Counted from the stretch's first letter, positions 26,468-35,997 are shown. The stretch: 64,000 nucleotides of DNA from Pseudochelatococcus sp050946405 (GCF_050946405.1 NZ_JBMNUS010000003.1:62001-126000), one strand, 5' to 3'. Notes: generated by a model not told the origin, from the sequence alone. Numbers and translations: made by a program.

Positions 26468-27103
26468 TCACTCGCCGATGGGCGCGAACAGCGGATCTTC
26501 GGGAACCGGTTCCTCTGTGAAAAATCCTTGCTCCTCGCCGAATTCCGGCACCCCGGCAGCTTCTCCCAGCAGGCTGCGGGGAGGGGGGAGAGGGGGCGCG
26601 TTCGGATCGGAAGCCGCTTCGTCGGCGGGCGGCGCGTCCGCGGGTGCGGCGCTGACATTCGCGCCGCCGCGGCAGTCCGTCAGCCAGATGTCGTAAACCG
26701 GATGTTCGATGCCGTGCAGGCCGGGACTCGATGCGAACACCCAGCCCGTGAACAGGCGTTCGACCTTGCCGCCCGCGCCGATCTCGTCGACTTCGAGAAA
26801 CGCCGTGGTGTTGGGCGCTTCCGTCGGCGGGCGCGTGTTGCAGACGCGCGGCGTCAGTTGCAGCGCGCCGAACTGCACCGTTTCATTGATACCGACTTCG
26901 AAAGCCACGATTCGGCCGGTGATCTTGTCGAGGCCGTTGAAAACCGCGATCGGATTGGGAATGGCATCGGCCCGCGCCGCGCCGATGCCCGTCAGCGCCC
27001 ACGCCGTCAGGCCGGCGAGCGCCGGCATCGCCGACCTGGCGCTCCGGCCGAAATATCGCCGGGATCGTGCGGAAACGCCGATCCGCCCCGTCAAGCCTCG
27101 CAT
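26468..27103 (-). CDS. DUF2155 domain-containing exported protein
   Basis: 211 residues: a basic N-terminus and hydrophobic stretch ending in AARADA (signal peptide), then the DUF2155 domain (AVFNGLDKITGRIVAFEVGINETVQFGALQLTPRVC...GWVFASSPGLHGIEHPVYDIWLTDC) with a likely disulfide, and an acidic Pro-rich tail. Found next to the NDUFA12-type gene in many alphaproteobacteria, 14 bases downstream here, so probably co-transcribed. Function unknown. Start 27103 is chosen as the longest plausible; ATG 27028 would begin nearer the signal core. Confidence 0.82.
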   Translation of the reverse strand: MRGLTGRIGVSARSRRYFGRSARSAMPALAGLTAWALTGIGAARADAIPNPIAVFNGLDKITGRIVAFEVGINETVQFGALQLTPRVCNTRPPTEAPNTTAFLEVDEIGAGGKVERLFTGWVFASSPGLHGIEHPVYDIWLTDCRGGANVSAAPADAPPADEAASDPNAPPLPPPRSLLGEAAGVPEFGEEQGFFTEEPVPEDPLFAPIGE

Positions 27104-27117
27104 CGCCGGTTTCCCGA

Positions 27118-27528
27118 TCAATTGCCGGGAACCCATGCCTCGTAATCGCCTGTCGCGGGCGGGCGATGGCCGGTCGACAGCGTGGAGCCTTTCGGACGGT
27201 AGGCATCCGCCGTGCCCGTGAGGTTGGGCAGGTGCGGCAGTTCCCATTCCTTGGGCTTGTAGTCTTCCTTGCTGGGCGGCACGTCGACCGTGTGACGCAG
27301 CCATCCGTTCCAGCCGGGAGGCACGGCCGATCCTTCGGCGTAACCGTTGTAGATGACCCAACGCCGCTCGATGCCGAGCGCCGGGTCCTTCTTGCCGCCG
27401 CGCGTGCGGTAATAGCGGTTGCCGAACTCGTCCTCGCCGACCGGTTCGCCGTACAGGCGGGTCGTGCGCAGGGTGCCGAAGGTCGCGCCGTTCCACCAGG
27501 TGAAGACGCGCAGCAGGAAATCTTTCAT
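27118..27528 (-). CDS. NADH:ubiquinone oxidoreductase subunit, NDUFA12 (B17.2) family
   Basis: 136 residues matching the accessory complex I subunit shared by alphaproteobacteria and mitochondria: WWNGATFGTLRTTRLYGEPVGEDEFGNRYY, then RRWVIYNGYAEGSAVPPGWNGWLRHTVD. It binds the NuoI/NuoG side of the peripheral arm on the cytoplasmic face. Not near the nuo operon in this window. ATG 27528. Confidence 0.92.
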   Translation of the reverse strand: MKDFLLRVFTWWNGATFGTLRTTRLYGEPVGEDEFGNRYYRTRGGKKDPALGIERRWVIYNGYAEGSAVPPGWNGWLRHTVDVPPSKEDYKPKEWELPHLPNLTGTADAYRPKGSTLSTGHRPPATGDYEAWVPGN

Positions 27529-27644
27529 GAACTCGTCCCGATTACCGCATTCCGCAACCGACAGGACACCGGATGATGGCGTCCGAAGCGGGCGAAGCCG
27601 TCCGCCTCCTTATGACGCTTCCCTCCGGCAATGTCCAGAGGCCG

Positions 27645-30600
27645 TCAGTCGAACCGCCCGGTGGCATGGGCCAGCATCGTATAGACCTTTCCGGTCTCGG
27701 AGGTGAGATAGGTGCGCGTCAGCGCCTGATCCTGGTCCTTGCGTCCCACCTCGGCGAGCAGGCGCTCGAACTCGGTGATGTAGCGATTCACCGTGTCGCG
27801 GAACTCCGGTTCGAGCCGGTACTTGCGGCCGATCTCGTCGAAGACCTGCTGACCCTGCAAGGTGTAGAGCCGGCGCGTGAAGACGTTGCGCTCGCCGTTC
27901 CGGTAGCGCTCCCACAGCGTGACGGCGGTGTCGTGGTCGATCATGCGGGCGATGTCGCCCGAGATCGCGTCGAGCACCGCGAGCGTCTGGCGCTGGTTGC
28001 GGTTCTCGCGGCCGGACGGCGCGGGTTCGTCCTCGTGCGATGCGCGCGCCAGCAGATCCTTCAGCCAGTTGCCGGTGGAACTGCCGCTCTCGGCCGCCGC
28101 CGTCTCGGCCGGCGCCTCGACAATCGCCGACTGGGCGATGATCGGCCGGCGGCTGGACGGCTTGCCGGGCGCGATCAGCGTGGCGGCGCGAATGGCGGCC
28201 GCCACATCCGTGCCGGCCGGGGAGGGGGCGCGGGAAACCGGGCCGGCGTGCTCGGGCGATTCGGCGCCGGCGGGCTCGCCGGCCGCGAACCGCGTCGCCG
28301 CCGGCAAGGGTCCCGCATCGCGTTGCGCCGCCGTCTCCCGCGTTGCGGCGCGCGAGATCTGGCCGGCGTTGCCCGCCTGGGTGATGATGCCGTTCAGCTC
28401 GTTCAGCGCCTTCAACTGGTCGGTCACCACCTTGCGCATGGCGGCGGTGGTCTCCTGCGTCTCGCGCGGCAGCGACTGAAGGCCCGCGTAGAGCACGGTG
28501 CGCGTGTCCGCGAGTTCCTGCTGGATGACGGACGTGGTGGCCTGCATGCCGCGCGCCACCTCGTGGAAGCGCTCCGTCGCGTTGTCGAGATCGGCGCGCA
28601 TCGCGGCGATGACGCTTTCATAGGACTTGCGCAATTCCGCGACGGTGCGCTCGCGCTGGTCGGCGGTGAGGGCGTCGAGCTGCGCAAGCTGGTCGGCGAT
28701 GCGGGCGTTGGCCGCGTCGGTGCTTTCGGTGAGAGTCGCGGTGATGCGCTGCGCCTTTTCCTCGACGCTTTCGAGCGAATGCGTCAGCACGCCGCCGAAA
28801 TTGCGCGTGACGGTTTCCAGTTCGTCGGTGCGCGCGTTGATCGAGGCGACCACCGATTCCAGCGTGGCGCGCCGGCCTTCGACCGCCTCGCCCAGCCTGG
28901 CCTCGACGGCGGCGAGCGCCTTCGCCGCGCCGGCGAGCGCCGCGACGTGCTCGTGGGTGATGCGGGAAACGTCGGCGCCCTGTTCCGCCAGCCGGCCGGC
29001 CACGGTCGCCGTCTCGGCAATGGTGTGCGCCGCGGCCTCCTGCAACGCCTCCACCTGCTCGCGCACGCCGCCCGTGGCCCGTTCGCTTTCCTGCGACAGC
29101 ACCTCGAGAACATCCTTGAGCGAGGCGACGTGCCCGGAAAGGCTGTGCCCGATCCCGGACAGGCTGTCTCCGGCGGCGCCGGCGATGCGCTCCAGCGCCG
29201 CGTTGGCTTCGAAAACGCGCTCGACGGCATCCGCGATCTCGCCGCGAACGCGCTCGTTCGCGCCGGACAGCGCCTCGAGCGAGCGGGCGGTTTCGGCGTC
29301 GATCGCCTGCCGCAGCGCCTCGCCGGAGCGCGTGAAGATATCGGCCACGCCCTCGCCGCGTTCGCGCAACGCATCCACGAGGGAGACGCCGCGCGCCTCG
29401 ATCGTGCGCACCAGCGTATCCCCGACGGACGCCATGCCGGCGGCGATGGCATCGCCGCGCTCGCCCAGCGTGGCGATGAGCCCCACGCCCCGGCTGTCGA
29501 ACAGCGCGGTGAGCTCCTGCGTACGGTTGCCGAGCGCGGCGTCGATGGTTCCGGCGCGCTGCGCGAGGCTTTCGTCGAGCGCGTGTCCGTGCTGGGCCAG
29601 CCGCTCGCCGACGGCTTCGAGGCGGCCGACGATCCGCTCCTCCAGCCGCGCGGCGCCGCTGTCGAGCGTTGTTCCGACGGCGCGCGCGCCGTTCTCGAAG
29701 GTCGTGCTGACGACCGACACCTGATCGGCGATACGCTGCACGATCGCGTCGGCCCGCTCGGAAACCGCGGAGCCGATGCCGGCCACTTTCGATTCCAGCG
29801 CCTCGGCTGCGGTGCGCCCGCTGTCGGCGAGCGTCTGCGCCAGTTCCGTGGTGCGGCTGATGAGAGCGTCGTTGAGCGCGCTGGCGCGCGCGTCGATGCG
29901 GGTGTCGATGCCGTCGATCAGCGTTTCCAGCGTCTCGCTCGCCTGCACCGTGCGCGCCGCGGCGCGCCGCTCGAAGGCCTCGATCTGCCCCTCGATCAGG
30001 GTGGCGGAGCGGCGCGCGCTGACGCCGATCCGGTCGGCGGCCTCCCGGACCGGACCGTCGAGAAGCTTGCCGATTTCCTCCAGCCCCGTCCCGACGACGG
30101 CGGCCATCGATTGGGTATGGCTTTCGATGCGTTGCGCCACGTCTCCGCCCCGGCGCACGACCGTTTCCTCCAGCGCCGCCAGCCGTTCGCCGAGCATGTT
30201 GTCGAGGTGCGCGCCGCGCGTATCCACGATTTCGCGCAAGGCGGCGAGGCGCGCCATCAATGCCGAGTCGAGGGCCTCGCCGCGTGTTGCGACCGATTCC
30301 TGGAATGCCGTGAGGCGCGTCGCGAGGCCCTCGTCGAGGGAGCGGCCGTGCGCCTCGATGCCGCTGCGGAACGTCTCGACGCGTTCCGCGAGCGCCGCGT
30401 CGAGCGTCGCTCCCGTTTCGGCGACGAGCGTGTTGAACCGCTCCAGACGGCCGGCGAGCGTGCCTTCGACGGTCTCGCCGAAGGCGGAGACGCCTTCGCG
30501 GAACGCGTCGAGGCGGGCCGCCAGTTGCCCGTCGAGCGCGGAACCGCGCTGCACGATGGTGTCCTGGAAATCGCCCAGCCGGGCGGTGAGCACCGCGTTG

Positions 30601-33600
30601 ATTTCCGCGCCGTGACGCGCGACGCTCTCGCCGAAGGCCGAGAGGTGTCCGGCGACGGTTTCGTCAAGGGCGCGGCTGCGCCTGTCGAAGACATGGCGGA
30701 ACGTATCGAGGTGGTTCGCCAGCAGGCCGCCGATGGCCTCCTGCTGCTGCGCGGCCGTCTTGCCGACCTGCTCCAGATGGCCTTCCACCGCGATGCGGCC
30801 GGCCGAAAAGGCCGCGTCGATCGCCTGCGCGCCCGATTCCACGGCGGTCCGCAGCGTTTCGACGCGCGCGTCGATCCCCTCCTCCAGCGAGGAGCGGCCG
30901 CTGTCGATGACGGCGCGGAAGCTGCCGAGCCGCGACAGCAGGGTTTCGTCGATCTGGCGGCCGCCGTTGCCGATGGCCTCGCGGAACTGCGCGAGCCTTT
31001 CCGCGAGCTGCGCGTCGGTTGTCCGGCCGTAGTCGTCGAAAGCGGCGCGGAAGCTGTCGAAACGCGATGACAGCGTGGCGTCCAGCATCGCGCCGCCGTC
31101 GTCGACAATCGCCTTGAGGCCGTCGAAGCGGCCCGCGAGCACGCCGTCGAGCGTCGCCGACCCCTCGTCCACGGTCTTGCGCAGGGCGGAAAGCCGGGCC
31201 GCGAAGGCGCTGTCGAAGTCGCGCGCTCCGCCGTCGAAAGTATCGCGCAGATTGCCGAGCTGCTCCGTGAGCCGGTCGTCGAGGGCCTGGCCGCGCGTGG
31301 CGACGGTTTCCTCGAAGCGCGCGAGCCGCTCGCCGATGGCGCTTTCGATGCGGGCCGCGCCGCTGCCGACGCTGCCGTCGACCGCTTCGACGAGCTTGCC
31401 GACCGTGCCGTTCAAGGTGGCGGCGAGGCCGTCCGTGACCCGCTCCAGCGTCGCGCCGCCGTTGTCGAGCGTGTCGCGCAATTCGCCGATCCTCTGGCCG
31501 AGGGAGCCGTCGAGGGCCTGCCCGCGCGTGGCGACGGTTTCCTCGAAGCGCGCGAGGCGCTCGCCGATGGCGTTCTCGATGCGGGCCGCACCGTTCTCGA
31601 CGCTGCCGTCGACGGCGCTGACGAGCTTGCCGACCGTGCCGCTCACCGTGACGGCGAGGCCGCCCGCAACCCGCTCCAGCGTCGCGCCGCCGTTGTCCAG
31701 TGTGGTGCGCAATTCGCCGATCCGGTATCCGAGCGCATTGTCGAGGGCCTGCCCGCGTGTGGCGACGGTTTCCTCGAAGCGCGCGAGGCGTTCGCCGATG
31801 GCGTTCTCGATGCGGACCGTGCCGCTCTCGACGCTGCCGTCGACCGCGCCGACGAGCTTGTCGACCGTGCCGCCGACGGTGGCGACGAGACCGTCGGCCA
31901 CCTTCTCCAGCGTCGCGCCGCCGTTGTCGAGCGTGTCGCGCAATTCGCCGATTCTCCGGCCGAGGGCGGTGTCGAGCGTATGCCCGCGCGTGGCGACGGT
32001 TTCCTCGAAGCGCGCGAGGTGTTCCCCGACGGCATTCCCGATGCGGGCCGCGCCGTTGCCGACGCTGCCGTCGACCGCTTCGACGAGCCTGCCGACCGTA
32101 CCCGTGAGACCGCCGGCGACCTTCTCCAGCGTCGCGCCGCCGTTGTCGAGCGCGGTGCGCAATTCGCCGATCCTCTGGCCGAGGGTGGCGTCGAGCGCCT
32201 CGCCGCGCGTGGCGACGGTTTCCTCGAAGCGCGCGAGCCGTTCGCCGATGGCGTTCTCGATGCGGGCCGCACCGTTCTCGACGCTGCCGTCGACAGCGCT
32301 GACGAGCCTGACGACCGTGCCGGCCAGACCGCCGGCGACCTTCTCCAGCGCCGCGCCGCCGTTGTCGAGCGTGTCGCGCAGTTCGCCGATCCTCTGGCCG
32401 AGGGTGGCGTCGAGCGCCTCGCCGCGCGTGGCGACGGTTTCCTCGAAGCGCGCGAGGCGTTCTCCGATGGTGTTCTCGATGCGGGCCGCACCGTTCTCGA
32501 CGCTGCCGTCGACGGCGCTGACGAGCTTGCCGACCGTGCCGCTCACCGTGACGGCGAGACCGCCGGCGACCTTTTCCAGTGTCGCGCCGCCGTTGTCCAG
32601 CGCGGTGCGCAGCTCGCCGATCCTGTGGCCGAGGGTGGCATCGAGCGCCTCGCCGCGTGCGGCCACCGTTTCCTCGAAGCGCGCCAGTTTCTCCCCGATG
32701 GCGTTCTCGATGCGCGCGACGCTGCTTCCGACGCTGCCGTCGACCGCGCCGGCGAACTTGCCGACCGTGCCGCTCACCGTGGCGGCGAGACCGTCGGCGA
32801 CCTTTTCCAGCGTCGCGCCGCCGTTGTCGAGCGTGTTGCGCAGTTCGCCGATCCGTTCGCCGAGCCTGTCGTCGAACGCCCTGCTGCGCGTGGCGATGGT
32901 GTTCTCGAAGCCGGACAGCCGCGTGTGGATGATATTGTCGAGTTTGTCGGCCCCGGTGCCGACAGCGCCCTCGACGGAGGCAAGCAGGCTGTCGATGGAG
33001 TATTCGAACGTCTTCGCGCCCCCGTCCAGCGTCTCGCGCAGCGCGGCGAGATGCATGCCGAGGCGCCCGTCGATATCGCGCCCGCGTGTCTCCAGCTCCT
33101 CGCCGATGCCGTCCAGGCGGCTGGCGAGCAGGGTGTCGAGTTCCTGTCTGCCGGTATCGAATGCGGTTTCAAGGCGGCGCCGGGCGGCGTTGAAATCGCC
33201 GAGCGTCGATTTCAGGTCGCCCAGCGTGCCGTCGAGTTCCGTGCGCGTGCCCGCGAGCGCGCCGAGCGTCTGGTCGAGCCCGCCGAGGGTGTCGTTGAGG
33301 TTGCCGACGAAGCCGGAGAAGCCCTGCAAGCGCGCCTCGAACAGCCGGTCCACCGCGCCGGCGCTGTTGACGATGACGGTTTGCAGCCCTTCGAGCTGGC
33401 GCGTGAACGACTTTTCGAGCGTTTCCCCGCCCGTTTCCAGCGCCGCCTTCAGAATCTGCGTGCGCTGGCCCACGGTCTCGTTCAGATCGCGCGTGCGCTG
33501 GCTCACCGCCGCCTGGAAAGCCTCGATGTGGCGGCCGAGGGTCTGGTCGAGCCGGTTGCCGCCAGCGGCGATCGTCGTCTCGAAGGCGGCGAGGCGCGCG

Positions 33601-35555
33601 CCGAGCGTCTCGTCGATCGCCTTGCCGCGCGTGTCGACGACGCGCGCCGCTTCCTGCGCGCTCGTCGCGAGCGCCTCGTTGACGCGTTCGCCCTGCGTGG
33701 CGATGGCGAGCACGACGTCCCGGCCCACGGCGGTGAGCGTGGAATGGGTCGCGTCCGTGCGCTCGCGGACGGCGTTGTCGAGCATTTCCACCTGCTGCGT
33801 GAAGGTGGCCAGCAGCCGCGCCGCGCTGCTCTCGAACTGCGTGTGGGCCGTGCCGGTCTGCTCCGTGATGGATTTGGACAGCCGCTCCCCGGTCTGCGCC
33901 AGGCCTGTCTCCAGCGCCTTGCCGTCCTCGACGATGACCTTGCGGATGGTTTCGCCCGTCACGGACAGGCGCTCCGCGAGCCCGGAGCCGTTGACGTCGA
34001 TCGCCTCGACGATTTCATGCCCGGTCTGCGCGATGCGCTGGCTGATCTCGGCGCCATGCAGGCTGAGCGAGACGGCGAGCGAGTCGCCGGTCGATTTCAG
34101 CGTCCGGTTCACCTCGCCGGCGCGCGCCGCGATGGAGGATGCAACGGTCGTGCCCGCTTCCGCGAAGGCTTTCGTGGCCTTCTCCGTGCTCTCGTCAAGC
34201 ATGCCGGCGAGGTTTTCGCCGGTGCGCGCCAGCCCGTCGCCGATCTCCCTGGCCTTCAGGTCGAGCGCCTGAGAAACGTTCTCGCTGGCGAGCGACAGCC
34301 TTTCGTTGACCGTGCTGCTCACGCCGGCCAGCTTGTCGACGAATTGCGCGCCCTGCGCCTCGATGTCCTGCACGACGCGGTCGCCGGCCAGCGTCAGCGA
34401 CTGCGACAACTGCTCGCCCTTCGCGGCGATCGATTCGGCGATGCGCGTGCCGACGATCGACAGCGACACCGTCAATGCGTTGCTGCGCGCCTCCATGTCC
34501 TTCACGAGCGCGCCCTGCGAGGTGGAGATCGCCGCCCGCGCGCGGTCCGCGCTGCCGATGATGGCGTCGCGCTGCGCCACGAGTTCGTCGATGAGGCCGC
34601 GGATACGGACCTCGTTGTCGGAATAGGAGCGCTCCAGCGTGGCGATTTCGGTGCGCACCAGCGTGTCGAGCTCGCCCGCCCGTGCGATGGCGCGCTCCAC
34701 GCCGTCGCCCATCGCGGCCATCTCGCGCCGCACGGCCTGCGACAGGCTGGCGACGGAGTCCGAGGAGAGCGCTTCCGGCTGCGCGAGGCGCACGGCGACG
34801 CTCGTCATGGCGCGCGCGACGTGGCGGATTTCCTGCGTGCGCGCATGCAGCGCGGCGAGGACGAAGGCGAAAATCGCCGGGCAGGCGACGGCCGCCGCGT
34901 AGAGCGTCCACGATTGCGGGTCCAGCGCCGCGACGGCCGCGTTCAGGCCGGTGTCGGAGACGTCGCGCTGGAGATAGAAGAAGCCGGCGACGATGCAGGC
35001 CCAGAGCGCCGACAACGCCGCGGCGATCCAGTAGGGGCCGGATGAGGGCTTGCGTTGCAGCGACTGAAGAAGCGCGCCGACGGCTTCCCTGTCGTCGTTC
35101 GCCACGCGCGCCGTGTCGGGGGCGACGACGGCGCTCTTGCGGGCATCGCGCGCGGCGGCGCTCTCGTTCCTGCCGGCCGTCTCGCCGCTCTCGCGCGGCG
35201 CCGGCGAAGGCTGCGCTTCGGCGGACGGCGCGGCGGGACGGGAAGGCTGGCTCTCCGCGCGCGTCACGGGCGTGTCGGCGCGCGGCAGGCCCGCCCGTGC
35301 GGCAGGCGAAGCGGCGGCGGTCGTGCCGGGCGGGGAAAATCGGCCGGTGGCTGCGGCCTGCGCGAAGGTCTCTCCCGCTCCTTCCCTCACGTCGCGCTGC
35401 GCGGTCTCGCGGGGCGGCGTTTCGGCGGGCGGTTTCGGGGCGGGTGTTTCGGCGTTGCCGGCGGCGGGGCGCGGCGGCGATTTCAGATTAAGCGCTTCCT
35501 CGATCGCGGACAGCGCTTCGGCCGTTGTATCGATACGCTTGCTGTTCTGAACCAT
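27645..35555 (-). CDS. Giant coiled-coil membrane protein, GPR/RgsE-like polar growth factor
   Basis: 2,636 residues, the largest gene here. Residues 1-165 are Pro/Ala-rich and disordered; helices at about 175-195 (YWIAAALSALWACIVAGFFYL) and 216-236 (WTLYAAAVACPAIFAFVLAAL) anchor it; 240-2,400 is almost wholly long amphipathic helices with recurring L..R...F, RGEALD and GERL patterns (apolipoprotein-like). The last 250 residues form a separate globular-looking domain. Size, two N-terminal helices and the apolipoprotein-like repeats match the Growth Pole Ring protein of Agrobacterium (about 2,100 residues) and RgsE of Sinorhizobium, which form rings at the growing pole and are essential for rod shape. 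Residues 890-1,425 carry a seven-copy tandem repeat. ATG 35555 follows gagg; a CtrA-type box lies about 150 bases upstream. Confidence 0.75.
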   Translation of the reverse strand: MVQNSKRIDTTAEALSAIEEALNLKSPPRPAAGNAETPAPKPPAETPPRETAQRDVREGAGETFAQAAATGRFSPPGTTAAASPAARAGLPRADTPVTRAESQPSRPAAPSAEAQPSPAPRESGETAGRNESAAARDARKSAVVAPDTARVANDDREAVGALLQSLQRKPSSGPYWIAAALSALWACIVAGFFYLQRDVSDTGLNAAVAALDPQSWTLYAAAVACPAIFAFVLAALHARTQEIRHVARAMTSVAVRLAQPEALSSDSVASLSQAVRREMAAMGDGVERAIARAGELDTLVRTEIATLERSYSDNEVRIRGLIDELVAQRDAIIGSADRARAAISTSQGALVKDMEARSNALTVSLSIVGTRIAESIAAKGEQLSQSLTLAGDRVVQDIEAQGAQFVDKLAGVSSTVNERLSLASENVSQALDLKAREIGDGLARTGENLAGMLDESTEKATKAFAEAGTTVASSIAARAGEVNRTLKSTGDSLAVSLSLHGAEISQRIAQTGHEIVEAIDVNGSGLAERLSVTGETIRKVIVEDGKALETGLAQTGERLSKSITEQTGTAHTQFESSAARLLATFTQQVEMLDNAVRERTDATHSTLTAVGRDVVLAIATQGERVNEALATSAQEAARVVDTRGKAIDETLGARLAAFETTIAAGGNRLDQTLGRHIEAFQAAVSQRTRDLNETVGQRTQILKAALETGGETLEKSFTRQLEGLQTVIVNSAGAVDRLFEARLQGFSGFVGNLNDTLGGLDQTLGALAGTRTELDGTLGDLKSTLGDFNAARRRLETAFDTGRQELDTLLASRLDGIGEELETRGRDIDGRLGMHLAALRETLDGGAKTFEYSIDSLLASVEGAVGTGADKLDNIIHTRLSGFENTIATRSRAFDDRLGERIGELRNTLDNGGATLEKVADGLAATVSGTVGKFAGAVDGSVGSSVARIENAIGEKLARFEETVAARGEALDATLGHRIGELRTALDNGGATLEKVAGGLAVTVSGTVGKLVSAVDGSVENGAARIENTIGERLARFEETVATRGEALDATLGQRIGELRDTLDNGGAALEKVAGGLAGTVVRLVSAVDGSVENGAARIENAIGERLARFEETVATRGEALDATLGQRIGELRTALDNGGATLEKVAGGLTGTVGRLVEAVDGSVGNGAARIGNAVGEHLARFEETVATRGHTLDTALGRRIGELRDTLDNGGATLEKVADGLVATVGGTVDKLVGAVDGSVESGTVRIENAIGERLARFEETVATRGQALDNALGYRIGELRTTLDNGGATLERVAGGLAVTVSGTVGKLVSAVDGSVENGAARIENAIGERLARFEETVATRGQALDGSLGQRIGELRDTLDNGGATLERVTDGLAATLNGTVGKLVEAVDGSVGSGAARIESAIGERLARFEETVATRGQALDDRLTEQLGNLRDTFDGGARDFDSAFAARLSALRKTVDEGSATLDGVLAGRFDGLKAIVDDGGAMLDATLSSRFDSFRAAFDDYGRTTDAQLAERLAQFREAIGNGGRQIDETLLSRLGSFRAVIDSGRSSLEEGIDARVETLRTAVESGAQAIDAAFSAGRIAVEGHLEQVGKTAAQQQEAIGGLLANHLDTFRHVFDRRSRALDETVAGHLSAFGESVARHGAEINAVLTARLGDFQDTIVQRGSALDGQLAARLDAFREGVSAFGETVEGTLAGRLERFNTLVAETGATLDAALAERVETFRSGIEAHGRSLDEGLATRLTAFQESVATRGEALDSALMARLAALREIVDTRGAHLDNMLGERLAALEETVVRRGGDVAQRIESHTQSMAAVVGTGLEEIGKLLDGPVREAADRIGVSARRSATLIEGQIEAFERRAAARTVQASETLETLIDGIDTRIDARASALNDALISRTTELAQTLADSGRTAAEALESKVAGIGSAVSERADAIVQRIADQVSVVSTTFENGARAVGTTLDSGAARLEERIVGRLEAVGERLAQHGHALDESLAQRAGTIDAALGNRTQELTALFDSRGVGLIATLGERGDAIAAGMASVGDTLVRTIEARGVSLVDALRERGEGVADIFTRSGEALRQAIDAETARSLEALSGANERVRGEIADAVERVFEANAALERIAGAAGDSLSGIGHSLSGHVASLKDVLEVLSQESERATGGVREQVEALQEAAAHTIAETATVAGRLAEQGADVSRITHEHVAALAGAAKALAAVEARLGEAVEGRRATLESVVASINARTDELETVTRNFGGVLTHSLESVEEKAQRITATLTESTDAANARIADQLAQLDALTADQRERTVAELRKSYESVIAAMRADLDNATERFHEVARGMQATTSVIQQELADTRTVLYAGLQSLPRETQETTAAMRKVVTDQLKALNELNGIITQAGNAGQISRAATRETAAQRDAGPLPAATRFAAGEPAGAESPEHAGPVSRAPSPAGTDVAAAIRAATLIAPGKPSSRRPIIAQSAIVEAPAETAAAESGSSTGNWLKDLLARASHEDEPAPSGRENRNQRQTLAVLDAISGDIARMIDHDTAVTLWERYRNGERNVFTRRLYTLQGQQVFDEIGRKYRLEPEFRDTVNRYITEFERLLAEVGRKDQDQALTRTYLTSETGKVYTMLAHATGRFD
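31285..32890. repeat. Seven tandem copies of a 219-231 bp unit inside the giant gene
   Basis: Seven consecutive units of 77 residues (two of 73, lacking four residues after GGL) each run from R-G-x-x-L-D-x-x-L-G through G-E-L-R-x-x-L-D-N-G-G, V-D-G-S-V and I-G-E-R-L-A-R-F-E-E-T-V-A. The landmark ggtttcctcgaagcgcgcga (plus strand) recurs once per unit from 31.3 to 32.7 kb. Codons are largely conserved too, so the copies are close at the DNA level, pointing to recent duplication or gene conversion. Confidence 0.92.
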
Positions 35556-35701
35556 GTTGCTGCCTCGTTCGCGCGATCCGCGCCCTGCCGCGACGCCCGC
35601 AAACACGGATGGCGCAGCATGAAAACAATCTTGCCCTATCCGTAAACCTAAACTTTGCCCCGCCGAAAGAAAACCCGCCCGGACAGGTTTGGGCCGGCCC
35701 G

Positions 35702-35716
35702 TTAAGGAGATATTAA
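35702..35716. promoter_or_regulatory. CtrA-type box upstream of the giant gene
   Basis: TTAA-ggagata-TTAA: both half sites and the 7-base spacing match the CtrA consensus exactly. It is about 150 bases from the giant gene start (minus strand) and 320 from the ferredoxin gene (plus strand). The rest of the 484-bp gap 35556-36039 holds a short palindrome (35749-35767) and the inverted repeat at 35919; no gene of confidence. Confidence 0.6.
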
Positions 35717-35918
35717 GTTTATGGTAAACGTGCCCGCGGAGCTTGCGGAAAAGCGCGCCGCGCTTTTGCCGGCATCGCCCGTCAGGGTATCGTGCGGGAG
35801 TGAACGGAACGTCAAATCGGAATTCGGATGCTGCATTTTCGAACGAATCTGATGCAAGAAGCGGATGGCCGGGGCAAACTCCGATTCAGGCGTCCGCGCA
35901 TCGTGCTCCGGCGGCCAA

Positions 35919-35997
35919 GAACTTCTGACAAAACCTCAGGGCTGAGGATGGCTGAAATCGCCGGCCAGCCGACGCCGCGAGGTTTTGTCAGAAGTTC
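35919..35997. repeat. 79-bp element with perfect 19-bp inverted ends
   Basis: gaacttctgacaaaacctc (35919-35937) and its exact complement (35979-35997) flank 41 bases. Either a long hairpin in the ferredoxin leader or a small MITE-like insertion; no second copy is seen in the window. Confidence 0.75.

Noticed and set aside
27573..34272. Very long open frames (1,165 and 1,065 codons) on the plus strand
   Set aside because: They are exactly antisense to the giant coiled-coil gene and contain only Arg/Ser/Pro/Ala-rich sequence; GC-rich codon bias explains the lack of stops.
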